NCBI GenBank assembly: GCA_031280155.1
Contig: JAITHD010000027.1
Span: 1-44,330, forward strand
DNA length: 44,330 nucleotides
Source: Treponema sp.
Lineage (GTDB): Bacteria > Spirochaetota > Spirochaetia > Treponematales > Breznakiellaceae
Direction of reading: 5' to 3'
Every line of letters begins with the position of its first letter. Within the stretch, counting starts at the first letter, position 1. Below are positions 1 to 6,790 of the stretch, one piece after another. The notes under the pieces are model-generated. The model did not search any database. It saw only the letters and a program-made list of their open reading frames with translations, and had not been told where the DNA came from. Made by a program: the position numbers and the translations under genes.

Positions 1-191
1 GCCGTCAGGTTATCAAGGAAAGCAAAACCCTTGAGGAGCTGACCGCCGGGATAACAAACGGCATGAATGAAATGGTTGCCGGGGCGGATCAAATCGACAG
101 CGAGGTGCGTCATGTAAACGATATCAGCGTACATAATAAAAAGCAAATTGACGTACTCCTCACTGAAGTTTCAAAATTTAAGGTCGAATAA
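1..191 (+). CDS. Methyl-accepting chemotaxis protein, C-terminal end (partial)
   Basis: The window opens inside this gene. Reading from base 3, the last 62 codons end in a TAA at 189-191. The translated tail (LTAGITNGMNEMVAG, then SEVRHVN, then a terminal FKVE) aligns by eye with the C-termini of the three complete chemoreceptors at 34721-41471, which end [16 protein letters not shown] and EVSRFKVQ. This is the distal coiled coil of the cytoplasmic signalling domain. No CheR-binding pentapeptide (NWETF type) is present at the end, as in the three full-length paralogues. The sensor domain lies outside the window, so nothing can be said about its ligand. The assignment as an MCP tail rests on paralogue similarity. 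Confidence 0.85.
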   Translation, partial: RQVIKESKTLEELTAGITNGMNEMVAGADQIDSEVRHVNDISVHNKKQIDVLLTEVSKFKVE

Positions 192-231
192 CAAGCTGCC
201 AGCTCAAAACCGCCGTAGAAATACCCGCTTA

Positions 232-260
232 GAAAAAAGAAAAAAGAAAAAAGAAAAAAG
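232..260. repeat. Four tandem copies of the heptamer GAAAAAA
   Basis: Bases 232-259 are four perfect units of GAAAAAA followed by another G. The tract fills the loop between CCCGCTT (224-230) and AAGCGGG (258-264), a 7-bp inverted repeat. No U-rich tail follows, so it is not a normal terminator for the MCP gene upstream. It sits directly before the IS605-like end at 263-332. Confidence 0.8.
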
Positions 261-262
261 CG

Positions 263-340
263 GGAAGAAAGTAGAAATCTTGGGGAGCAAGGGCAACCAC
301 CCCAAGCCCCCCCTGTCTTTAGTCGGGGGTGGCTGACAAT
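263..340 (+). mobile_element. IS200/IS605-family right-end remnant
   Basis: Bases 263-290 match 1571-1599, next to the tnpB remnant, with only a few changes and one gap. They are followed by a hairpin whose stem is CCACCCC (297-303) with GGGGTGG (326-332) and whose loop carries CTTTAG, ending in GGCTGACAAT. Hairpins with a TTTAG core are typical of IS605-group transposon ends. No transposase is left on this side. With the copy at 1378-1660 it flanks kduI in the same orientation. The family call is from memory of end structures, not a search. Confidence 0.5.
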
Positions 341-400
341 GAACTAGGAATGAAAATACCCAGATAGGAATTTCTCTATTAAACAGGAATCAGCGCTTGC

Positions 401-425
401 CTTGTGGTCAAGCATCTGATAGGAT
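401..425 (+). promoter_or_regulatory. Candidate operator and promoter of kduI
   Basis: A perfect 12-bp palindrome CTTGTGGTCAAG lies at 401-412. It falls between a -35-like TTGCCT (397-402) and a -10-like TAGGAT (420-425), spaced 17 bp, each matching consensus at 4 of 6 positions. A palindrome between -35 and -10 is where a repressor would block transcription, and sugar-acid genes are often controlled by GntR- or IclR-type repressors. The regulator is not in the window. The match is short and may be chance. Confidence 0.3.
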
Positions 426-455
426 TAATTAAAATACATAACGGAGATTTTAAAG

Positions 456-1292
456 ATGAAACTGGATATACGGTATGCGGAACATCCTGAGGATGTGAAA
501 GGGTATGATACCAAGACCCTGCGGGATCATTTTCTATTTGAAAAGGTTTTTGTTCCTGATGAAATAAGTTTGGGCTATACCCATGTGGATCGGGTGGTCT
601 TCGGCGGCGCTATGCCGGTAACTAAAAAGCTGCGGCTTGAAGGGGGAAAGGATTTTGGAAGCGATGTATTTCTAGACCGCCGAGAATTGGGGATCATCTG
701 TATTGGGGGAACCGGAACTGTCAGCGCCGACGGGAAAGAGTATCCCATGAAAAAAGGCGACGGCTTGTATATCGGGAAAGGCGTCAAAGAGGTGACCTTT
801 GCCGGGGCGGATAAGAATAATCCTCCTAAGTTTTACCTTGCCAGTGCGCCGGCTCATATACCATATCCAACGGTTTTTATTCCCATTGAGAAGGCGAATC
901 CCCGGAAACTTGGAGAAGCCCCAACCGTGAATGTCCGTACTATCTATCAGTATGTGCATCCTGCGGTTTGTCAGAGCTGTCAGCTTGTGATGGGTATGAC
1001 TATTTTAGAAGAAGGGTCTGTTTGGAATACCATGCCCTGTCATACTCATGAACGGCGGATGGAAGTGTATGTCTATTTTGATATGAAACCCGGCGCTGTA
1101 GTATTCCATCTTCATGGACAAGCCGGCGAGACCCGTCATCTGGTCGTCCAGAATGAGCAGGCGGTGATTTCTCCGTCCTGGTCGATTCATTCCGGCGTAG
1201 GAACCGGGGCGTATACATTTATCTGGGCTATGGCTGGAGAAAATCAGACTTTTGATGATATGGATGCTGTCCAGACTCCAGACCTTAGATAG
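456..1292 (+). CDS. kduI: 5-keto-4-deoxyuronate isomerase (4-deoxy-L-threo-5-hexosulose-uronate ketol-isomerase)
   Basis: This cytoplasmic enzyme converts 5-keto-4-deoxyuronate to 3-deoxy-D-glycero-2,5-hexodiulosonate, the step after lyase cleavage of pectin or other uronate polymers. The product is 278 residues, the length of the Escherichia coli protein. Two cupin halves are visible. The zinc ligands known for the family fall at the same positions: His196, His198 and Glu203 in PCHTHERRMEVY, and His245 in SIHSGVG. A GGAGA Shine-Dalgarno site sits 9 nt before the ATG. The gene is alone: kduD and the kdg genes are absent here. It lies between two remnants of an IS605-type element, which raises the possibility of transfer or local rearrangement. 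The C-rich hairpin at 1330-1352 may serve as its terminator. Confidence 0.95.
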   Translation: MKLDIRYAEHPEDVKGYDTKTLRDHFLFEKVFVPDEISLGYTHVDRVVFGGAMPVTKKLRLEGGKDFGSDVFLDRRELGIICIGGTGTVSADGKEYPMKKGDGLYIGKGVKEVTFAGADKNNPPKFYLASAPAHIPYPTVFIPIEKANPRKLGEAPTVNVRTIYQYVHPAVCQSCQLVMGMTILEEGSVWNTMPCHTHERRMEVYVYFDMKPGAVVFHLHGQAGETRHLVVQNEQAVISPSWSIHSGVGTGAYTFIWAMAGENQTFDDMDAVQTPDLR

Positions 1293-1325
1293 CAGTCAAA
1301 TAAGGGATTTATCGCAACCATTTTG

Positions 1326-1356
1326 ACACTCCCCGTGCCTAAAGGCGGGGGCTTTA
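1326..1356 (-). mobile_element. Inverted copy of an IS605-like terminal hairpin
   Basis: Read on the minus strand this segment gives AAGCCCCCG, CCTTTAGG, CACGGGG and AGTGTCA, the same layout as the plus-strand end at 297-337. The stem pairs CCCC (1331-1334) with GGGG (1347-1350) and GCC with GGC around CTAAA. It lies 34 nt after kduI and could also stop kduI transcription. It opposes the right end at 1614-1660, so the tnpB fragment is bracketed by inverted hairpins. Confidence 0.45.
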
Positions 1357-1377
1357 CGGCGTGTTTGGTAAAAAAAG

Positions 1378-1590
1378 ATTTGTTGCTGCAAGAGCGGGAA
1401 TCGACGTGTCCTCAGTACGGGACACAGCGCGGCCGCGATAAGAATGCGGCAATAAATCTAGCTGAATTAGGGAAAACAATTTCCGTGAGACCCGGGAAAT
1501 TAACGTTTGGACCTGGCGGCGCTGGTTCTTGAAAACAAGGGTGAAACTGTCATGGAAATCCCCAGCAATGGGAAGAAGCATAAATCTTGA
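1378..1590 (+). pseudogene. tnpB (IS605 OrfB / Fanzor-like RuvC nuclease) C-terminal remnant, frameshifted
   Basis: The frame around 1378-1470 encodes a tail resembling the end of TnpB: a zinc-ribbon half CPQYGT, in which the second Cys of CPxCG is Tyr, followed by GRDKNAAINLAELG. The latter resembles the third RuvC motif (RDxNAAxN) that closes TnpB. The rest of the gene (RuvC I and II and the first zinc knuckle) is missing. After about 1515 the likely reading shifts to the +1 frame and ends KGETVMEIPSNGKKHKS with a TGA at 1588-1590, similar to other TnpB tails. The missing domains, the lost Cys and the frame break all indicate decay. No tnpA is present. Confidence 0.65.
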
Positions 1591-1660
1591 AGAGCAAGCC
1601 GGGCAATCGAGCCCTGCCTCAAGCCCTAGAAAAAACTTTAGGCAGCGGGTGTTGACGTTT
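1591..1660 (+). mobile_element. IS605-like right end, possible omega-RNA scaffold relic
   Basis: Immediately after the tnpB remnant comes a hairpin with CTGCCT (1614-1619) pairing with AGGCAG (1640-1645), a CTTTAGG core and the terminal GGGTGTTGAC. In intact IS605-group elements this stretch overlaps the guide (omega or re) RNA that directs TnpB. Here it is only a relic, since the nuclease is broken. Similarity to 263-337 supports a shared origin. Confidence 0.45.
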
Positions 1661-1714
1661 TAATACAACAAAATCCCTTGCGGATTATTTCAAATAGGTA
1701 TAGGATATCACGGC

Positions 1715-2149
1715 ATGATTACACGATTAGGACATATTGCTATTAGGGCAAAAGATATTGAAGCAACCGCTGGTTTTTATCGGAATGTGTTAGGTTTACA
1801 GGAAGCTTTTCGGATGTACAATCTTCCGGGAGAAAAACTAGGAAGCGTTCATATTTTTATTGCTCCCAGCCAGTTTATAGAGATTTTCCCCAAAGGCGCT
1901 GAAGAATATATCCCAAATCAGCAGACCATTGGATGCGTTCATTTCTGTTTTGAGGTAGACGATGCTGCCAAGACGTTAGAAGAACTGCGAACCCGGGGCG
2001 CACCTATTGACGTTGAGCTGAAACGGGGATTTTCTCGGTGTATTCAATTCTGGACTCATGATCCAGACGGGAATCAGATTGAATTTGTGGAATTGCCTCC
2101 AGATTGTCTTCAGATCGAGGCTAATAAACGCTGCATTGGAGGTTGTTGA
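1715..2149 (+). CDS. VOC (glyoxalase/dioxygenase fold) family protein
   Basis: This 144-residue protein has two paired beta-alpha-beta-beta-beta modules. The first opens with RLGHIAIRAKDIEATAGFYRNVLGL and the second with IGCVHFCFEVDD. Candidate metal ligands are His7, Glu56 (FIEIF), His76 and Glu123 (IEFVEL), the spacing seen in glyoxalase I-like and methylmalonyl-CoA epimerase-like members. The substrate cannot be told. Its place after kduI would fit a role in sugar-acid handling, but the IS605 relic separates the two genes and there is no shared operon signal. The Shine-Dalgarno site is weak. A TTGCGG-N17-TAGGAT pair (1678-1706) ends 8 nt before the ATG. The tail ends CIGGC, an unusual Cys pair. 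Confidence 0.8.
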   Translation: MITRLGHIAIRAKDIEATAGFYRNVLGLQEAFRMYNLPGEKLGSVHIFIAPSQFIEIFPKGAEEYIPNQQTIGCVHFCFEVDDAAKTLEELRTRGAPIDVELKRGFSRCIQFWTHDPDGNQIEFVELPPDCLQIEANKRCIGGC

Positions 2150-2174
2150 CATATTCCGTTGAATCTGATATAAG
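2146..2174 (+). promoter_or_regulatory. Near-consensus sigma-70 promoter with extended -10
   Basis: TTGACA (2146-2151), a 17-bp spacer and TATAAG (2169-2174) match the consensus at 11 of 12 positions. A TG dinucleotide at 2166-2167 makes an extended -10. Transcription would start near 2181 and give a leader of about 50 nt to the small gene at 2232. It overlaps the end of the VOC gene. Confidence 0.75.
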
Positions 2175-2231
2175 TAATGTATTATATTGTCTAAGAAAAT
2201 AGTATATCTAATTAGTTATTAAGGAGTTATG

Positions 2232-2480
2232 ATGAGTGTAAGAGCAACCGGCTCTCTTATTGCAGAAACCGTTATTGTTTCAGGAGTTCCGAACAGTCCC
2301 AAAATGATAGTACAGGATATTGATCCTGATAAAAAGACGGTTACGACGATATGGTTTTCTGACGCCAATGAGGCGCAACAGGGAGTATTTCCTGCGGCTG
2401 CGCTTGATAGAGCGCCAGAGGAGCCTAAAAAAGCCGCTCCTCCCCCGCGCGGCAAAGGGCCTGCAACAAAAAGGAAGTAA
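2232..2480 (+). CDS. Small DUF2158 (YodC)-like protein
   Basis: This is an 82-residue protein of unknown function. The core (PKMIVQDID, then TIWFSDANEAQQGVFPAAAL) resembles the DUF2158/YodC pattern, in which a short beta-rich domain has a MxV..I tract, a WF pair and a final F-P-A-x-x-L segment. The tail from residue 60 is rich in Pro, Lys and Ala and is probably disordered. Two ATGs lie in tandem at 2229 and 2232. AAGGAG at 2221-2226 is 5 nt from the second and only 2 nt from the first, so the second is preferred. It is a single-gene unit under a strong promoter and faces the HEAT gene. The family call is tentative. Confidence 0.6.
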   Translation: MSVRATGSLIAETVIVSGVPNSPKMIVQDIDPDKKTVTTIWFSDANEAQQGVFPAAALDRAPEEPKKAAPPPRGKGPATKRK

Positions 2481-2495
2481 TTTTCCGAGTCCTGG

Positions 2496-2542
2496 GGACA
2501 GCGGTAGAGGAGCCTGAAACAGTCCCCCTGCCTCTGTCCTTT
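2496..2542 (+). terminator. Imperfect hairpin between convergent genes
   Basis: GGACAG (2496-2501) pairs with CTGTCC (2534-2539). The inner bases GGTAG and GG pair partly with CTGCC and CC across mismatches, and TTT follows. It lies between the convergent small gene and the HEAT gene and may stop transcription from the strong promoter at 2146. The short T run makes the call uncertain. Confidence 0.35.
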
Positions 2543-3257
2543 AAGATTCAGATGCAGTGTTTCGGTGATAGGTACGCAGTTGGGTTAATAACGTACGCGC
2601 CCGTTGCCGAATAGTTCCGTGATATCGTCCTTCCGCAATATGAGAGATAACCGCCACTGATGCGTGGTCTAGTTTCCAGCCGTTTTGAGCGGCAAAGGCT
2701 TCGTAAGCCTCAATGCCTGAAAGAGCCAGCAGATTATCAGGAGAAAGCAGATCAAACCGGTTAAGTATGGTGGTTATGGCTTTTACGGTTTCTTGATTTT
2801 CATTAATGCCTATCTTTTTTAGAGACGTTACAACTTGGGTCAGAACAGTGGTTTCAAATTCCGCTTTAGCCATGCGTATTAAAACATTCTGCGCTTCAGG
2901 AGTGCCTAATTCTCCAAGATAAACCGCGGCTTTGCTTCGTACATCTGGATAGCCCATAGGGTTTTGATGTACGGTTCGCCGGGCGGTTCCTTCCAGCCCC
3001 AGATATTCCAAGGAACTCAGCACTTCACCGCTGATAATTCCCCGTTTGATGGCTCCTTCAATGTTTGACAAGGCGTTCAGTTTCATCTCCCGGCTTTCAG
3101 CTCTGCTTTGTTCACGGATAATCATGAGTTCTACTGATTCCTGTAGGTATGACGCTTCTGAGTCTAGTCCCTGATCAAGATTAAAATCAAACTCTTGAGC
3201 CTTCGCCGTACCCAGCGCAATACTGAACAGCAGGACGATTAAATACGCAGCTTTCAT
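2541..3257 (-). CDS. Exported HEAT-repeat-like protein
   Basis: This 238-residue protein begins with a clear signal peptide (MKAAYLIVLLFSIALGTAKA, cleavage likely after AKA), so it should act in the periplasm. The mature part is helical. A segment SKAAVYLGELGTPEAQNVLIRMAKAE and the following TTVLTQVVTSLKKIG look like HEAT or armadillo-type helix pairs, around residues 105-160. No catalytic motif is seen. Its ATG overlaps the leuB TGA (ATGA), and the Shine-Dalgarno AAGGAG is inside the last codons of leuB, so translation is probably coupled. The link to amino-acid synthesis is not obvious and may be only positional. Confidence 0.75.
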   Translation of the reverse strand: MKAAYLIVLLFSIALGTAKAQEFDFNLDQGLDSEASYLQESVELMIIREQSRAESREMKLNALSNIEGAIKRGIISGEVLSSLEYLGLEGTARRTVHQNPMGYPDVRSKAAVYLGELGTPEAQNVLIRMAKAEFETTVLTQVVTSLKKIGINENQETVKAITTILNRFDLLSPDNLLALSGIEAYEAFAAQNGWKLDHASVAVISHIAEGRYHGTIRQRARTLLTQLRTYHRNTASES

Positions 3258-4399
3258 AAAAACTCCTTACCCTCTAGGGCGTGTAAAACCGCTTTTCCCA
3301 TAGCTTTAGTTCCTAAGATTTTCTCACCCTCAGAACCGTCATTAGACTGGGCTATGTCTTGAGTCCTAAAACCCGCGTCTAGGACTGCATTGACCCCCGC
3401 CTCAATCGCGGCGGCTTCTTGTTCCAGCCCAAAAGAATAACGGAGCATCATAGCCGCCGAGAGTATCGTCCCTAGAGGATTGGCTATATCCTTTCCGGCA
3501 AGGTCTGGGGCGGAACCGTGAATCGGCTCATACATTCCCATAGGATGCCCGTCTTTTGCTAACATATCTTGAGGGCTGCCGAGACTTGCGGAAGGGAGCA
3601 TACCAATAGAGCCGGTAAGCACTGAAGCTTCATCAGACAAGATATCCCCAAAGAGATTAGACGTCACGATCACGTCAAACTGCCCCGGACTGCGGATAAG
3701 CTGCATGGCGCAGTTATCCACATACATATAGGAAGTTTCTACAGACGGATAATCCTCGCTTACCGCCGCGGCGACTTCCCGCCATAACCGAGAAGATTCA
3801 AGCACATTAGCCTTATCGACTACACAAAGTTTTTTCCGTCGTACCGCAGCGGCAGCGTAACCGGTTCTCAAAACCCGCTCGATCTCTTCCCAAGCATAAG
3901 TTTCAGTATCAAAGGCTAATTTATTGTCATTACTTCGTCCCTGTTCGCCGAAGTACAGTCCGCCGGTTAGTTCCCGAACAATAAGCACATCGAACTGAGG
4001 CTTGCCCTCAGGATTGCTCTTGATGAGCACCTCATCTTTGAGGGGACAAGCCCTGCGAAGCTGAGGCAGTAAAACCGCGGGACGAAGATTGGCAAATACC
4101 CGCAGCCCTGCTCGCAGTCCCAACAGCGCCCGTTCAGGACGAAGATGACCGGGAAGGGCATCCCATTTGGGTCCGCCGACCGCGCCGAGAAGCAATGCGT
4201 CACATTCCCGGGCTGCTTCTAAGGTGTTCTCAGGCAGAGGTTCACCGGCTGTATCAATAGCGTTACCTCCTGCCTCAAGTTCCACATAATTAAACACATG
4301 ACCGTATATATCTCCAACAGCGTCCAGCGCTTCCATTGCCGGACCGACAACTTCCGGTCCTATCCCATCTCCTGGAATCAAGGCTATTGCATATTTCAT
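3254..4399 (-). CDS. leuB: 3-isopropylmalate dehydrogenase
   Basis: This cytoplasmic, NAD-dependent enzyme oxidises and decarboxylates 3-isopropylmalate to 2-oxoisocaproate in leucine synthesis, and beta-methylmalate in the citramalate route to isoleucine. The 381 residues are slightly longer than usual. Visible family motifs are GDGIGPEVV near the start, the substrate arginines in LRPERALLGLRAGLRVFANLRP, RELTGGLYFGE, the catalytic Lys in VDKANVLESSRLW, the metal-binding SNLFGDILSDE and the NAD site MYEPIHGSAPDLAGK. AAGGAG lies 11 nt before the ATG. It follows cimA by 26 nt, so the pair is one transcription unit. leuC and leuD are not in the window. Confidence 0.95.
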   Translation of the reverse strand: MKYAIALIPGDGIGPEVVGPAMEALDAVGDIYGHVFNYVELEAGGNAIDTAGEPLPENTLEAARECDALLLGAVGGPKWDALPGHLRPERALLGLRAGLRVFANLRPAVLLPQLRRACPLKDEVLIKSNPEGKPQFDVLIVRELTGGLYFGEQGRSNDNKLAFDTETYAWEEIERVLRTGYAAAAVRRKKLCVVDKANVLESSRLWREVAAAVSEDYPSVETSYMYVDNCAMQLIRSPGQFDVIVTSNLFGDILSDEASVLTGSIGMLPSASLGSPQDMLAKDGHPMGMYEPIHGSAPDLAGKDIANPLGTILSAAMMLRYSFGLEQEAAAIEAGVNAVLDAGFRTQDIAQSNDGSEGEKILGTKAMGKAVLHALEGKEFL

Positions 4400-4425
4400 A
4401 TCTTAATTTTCTCCTTTTTACGCGC

Positions 4426-6033
4426 TTAAAACAAGCCTTTGAATCGACGTTCTATAACGCTGATCAGCTTGTATTCAATAGAATCCACCAAAGCCGCCCG
4501 GCTTGCATCAATAATATCTTCCGAAACCCCAACGGTACTCCAGGTATTTACCCCGTCGGTGGATTCAATGAGGACTCTAACCTTAGCGGCGGTAGCGTCT
4601 TTACCGTCAATAACCCGAACTTTGTAATCCGCAAGGCGGACCTTTTCAATATCAAAATTGTAAAAAAACGGGTTAAGGGCTTTGCGTAAAGCCTTATCTA
4701 AAGCGTTTACCGGACCATGCCCTTCAGCGGCGGCAATCTCTTGCTGACCCTCTACCCAAACCTTTGCCCAGGCGTAACAGCAGGAAATAGCGCTGCCTCC
4801 GGGATGTTCGCTTACCACTCGATAAGCGTCGATCTTGAAAAGAGGTTTGTATTTCCCCAGCTCTCGGCGGACTAATAGTTCAAAACTTCCGTCAGCTCCC
4901 TCAAACTGCCAGCCTTCTGCTTCCAAGGTTTTGAGCTTCCCTGCCAAACTCGCGGTTACCGGATGATCTTTGGTGATAGAAGGATCGATTTTCCGGGCCC
5001 GCTCCGCGATGGCGGAACGTCCCCCAACTTCACTCATCAAAAAATGCCTATCGTTCCCTACTGAACGGGGATCGATATGTTCAAAAGAATGGCGCACCTT
5101 GAGGATAGCGTCGGCGTGCATTCCGGCTTTGTGAGAAAACGCATGATTTCCAATATAAGGCATATTATCCGGCACAAGTACATTAGCGACTTCCCCAATC
5201 CTGCGGCTCAGTTCGCTAAGACTTTCTAAGTTTCCCTGCGGAAGACACCGAAACCCTAGTTTGAGTTCTAAACTGGGGATGATTGCGGCAAGAGCGGCAT
5301 TGCCGCAGCGCTCGCCAAACCCGAGAAGCGTTCCTTGTACATGGCGGCACCCAGCCTGAACCGCGGCGATAGAACAGGCGCTTGCCATATCCGCGTCGTT
5401 GTGAGCGTGTATGCCTATCCGCCCAAAGGACAGAACCGCATTAACCCCTTCAGTTATGGTATTAGGAAAGTTTCCGCCATTAGTGTCGCAAAGCACAATC
5501 CGATCCGCCCCGGCTTCTAACGCGGTTTTCACGGTTTTCAGCGCGTATTCAGGATTGGCAGTCCACCCGTCAAAGAAGTGTTCCGCATCATACAGCACAA
5601 TCCGTCCTTGATCCTTGAGAAACGCTATGGTTTCAGCGATCATAGCGAGATTTTCTTCTAAAGAAACCCCAAGCACTTCAGTTACATGCAAATCCCAGCT
5701 TTTGCCAAAGATAACCACCCCTTCGGTAGCCGCGTCAAGAAGGCTTTTCAAGAACGGGTCTTCCCTCGGGGTAACTCCCTTTTTTCTGGTTGAACCAAAC
5801 GCGCACAGCCGGCTCTGTTTTAATGAGAGATTTCCCGCAAGCCTGAAGAATTCCATATCTTTCGGATTGCTTCCCGGATTTCCCGCTTCAATCCAGCTCA
5901 CCCCTAACTCGTCCAAAGCGCAGGCTATTGACAGCTTATCCTGTACGGAAAAACCGATTCCTTCTCCCTGAGCGCCGTCCCTCAGCGTCGTATCGAGGAT
6001 TTCGACGTCTGCCTGGTATGTTTCATTATTCAC
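4426..6033 (-). CDS. cimA: (R)-citramalate synthase
   Basis: The enzyme condenses pyruvate with acetyl-CoA to give citramalate, the first step of threonine-independent isoleucine synthesis. The 535 residues contain an HMGL-like TIM barrel (about 10-280) with DTTLRDGAQGEG and IHAHNDADMASA metal-binding motifs. A C-terminal LeuA-type regulatory domain follows (about 390-530) and ends STVGVSEDIIDASRAAL. The GAQGEG signature and IEAGNPGSNPKD separate it from 2-isopropylmalate synthase and point to the CimA branch. The start is GTG at 6031-6033, with GAGG 10 nt upstream. Together with leuB it implies isoleucine made from pyruvate. Feedback control by isoleucine is expected from the family. Confidence 0.93.
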   Translation of the reverse strand: MNNETYQADVEILDTTLRDGAQGEGIGFSVQDKLSIACALDELGVSWIEAGNPGSNPKDMEFFRLAGNLSLKQSRLCAFGSTRKKGVTPREDPFLKSLLDAATEGVVIFGKSWDLHVTEVLGVSLEENLAMIAETIAFLKDQGRIVLYDAEHFFDGWTANPEYALKTVKTALEAGADRIVLCDTNGGNFPNTITEGVNAVLSFGRIGIHAHNDADMASACSIAAVQAGCRHVQGTLLGFGERCGNAALAAIIPSLELKLGFRCLPQGNLESLSELSRRIGEVANVLVPDNMPYIGNHAFSHKAGMHADAILKVRHSFEHIDPRSVGNDRHFLMSEVGGRSAIAERARKIDPSITKDHPVTASLAGKLKTLEAEGWQFEGADGSFELLVRRELGKYKPLFKIDAYRVVSEHPGGSAISCCYAWAKVWVEGQQEIAAAEGHGPVNALDKALRKALNPFFYNFDIEKVRLADYKVRVIDGKDATAAKVRVLIESTDGVNTWSTVGVSEDIIDASRAALVDSIEYKLISVIERRFKGLF

Positions 6034-6370
6034 GCTTCATCTACCTCGCGTAGGTACTGTACCCTAAATCATCGGAATTTTCAATCCGCTGTAAAGAGAA
6101 TAATGTCCCTATCCACGGCTTTTCATGTCTGCCTTGAGACAGGTTATCCCTTTATATTATTTTATAAAAAATAGAATCTTATTTAAAAAGCGGGTGGAAA
6201 TACAGAATAACTGTTCTATAATTTAGGGCATTTTTTATTTTATTTATAAAATAGGTAGTTTTTCTGTTTTACTTGAACAGCCGAAAAGACTTGATTTCGA
6301 TATCTGGGACGATATCCGCTGAAACCCTATATTATTCGTCCATTGTAGACGATAATAAAAAAGGGTTATC
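6034..6370. other. Intergenic region between divergent cimA and a membrane-protein gene
   Basis: These 337 bases are AT-rich and hold no credible ORF. On the cimA side, TACCT (6042-6046) and AGGTA (6052-6056) form an inverted repeat that covers the cimA Shine-Dalgarno GAGG, and GGTACTGTACC is palindromic at 6053-6063. Poly-T and TATAAA-like stretches around 6160-6175 could be a minus-strand -10 for cimA, but no good -35 is seen. On the other side are two GATATC sites 6 bp apart (6299-6316) and a hairpin ATTATTCGTC/GACGATAAT (6331-6357). No T-box or other named riboswitch was recognised. Confidence 0.5.
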
Positions 6371-6733
6371 ATGTTTAGTTTACCGATTCCATTATTAATA
6401 GTACCCATAGGATTGTTCGTACTCATCGTTTATTTTGCTGTTTCAAAGAAATCGAGCCTGCTTATACGGTGGACTGCAATCATGGCGCTCATTCTCATTG
6501 GGATATCCACAGTGGTATGTTTGTTTATCTTGTTCGCTGAACCTGAGGCGATAGTGATTAATGGTCCGAATATCAATATTATCTCCGAGAAAGAAGCGAC
6601 AGTAGTCAGCAAAGCAAATCCTCTGCTGCTTCTGATATGCGCGGCAGTCCTGCTTTTGTTTATAGCTTTTGTGGTATATCATGCGTTGCAGGAACAGCAG
6701 CGGCTTAGTAAAAAAGATAAAGAAAAATCATAA
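6371..6733 (+). CDS. Small inner-membrane protein of unknown function
   Basis: This 120-residue protein is not recognised. Three hydrophobic helices are visible: about residues 5-24, 33-56 and 84-107. A polar stretch of about 25 residues (EPEAIVINGPNINIISEKEA) lies between the second and third, and a basic tail (SKKDKEKS) suggests a cytoplasmic C-terminus. The Shine-Dalgarno site is weak (AAGGG 6 nt from the ATG). It converges with the epimerase gene. Codon use looks like its neighbours, and the regular hydrophobic pattern supports a real gene. Confidence 0.7.
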   Translation: MFSLPIPLLIVPIGLFVLIVYFAVSKKSSLLIRWTAIMALILIGISTVVCLFILFAEPEAIVINGPNINIISEKEATVVSKANPLLLLICAAVLLLFIAFVVYHALQEQQRLSKKDKEKS

Positions 6734-6746
6734 AACTGCCGAATAA

Positions 6747-6779
6747 GCGCGAATTACACAACAATCGTATTATTCGCGC
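6747..6779. terminator. Hairpin between convergent genes, possible bidirectional terminator
   Basis: GCGCGAAT (6747-6754) and ATTCGCGC (6772-6779) form a perfect 8-bp stem with a 17-nt loop. It lies 14 nt after the membrane-protein gene and 11 nt from the end of the convergent epimerase gene. Neither side has a continuous T run, so termination is an inference. Confidence 0.4.
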
Positions 6780-6790
6780 CGTTTCCGGGC

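Noticed and set aside
232-260. CRISPR-like repeat
   Set aside because: Units are 7 bp with no spacers. It is a simple tandem repeat.
148-336. Plus-strand frame of 62 codons between the MCP tail and kduI
   Set aside because: It overlaps the MCP end in another frame and reads through the A-rich heptamer repeat and the IS605-like end. Low-complexity Lys-rich translation.
1323-1532. Intact small gene containing the CPQYGT and NAAINLAE segments
   Set aside because: The start lies in the terminal hairpin, there is no ribosome site, and the homology-like part begins mid-frame and is frameshifted at the end. It is a tnpB relic.
1652-1680. TTGACG as a -35 box for the VOC gene
   Set aside because: It is part of the IS605-like right end, and no -10 lies at 16-18 bp.
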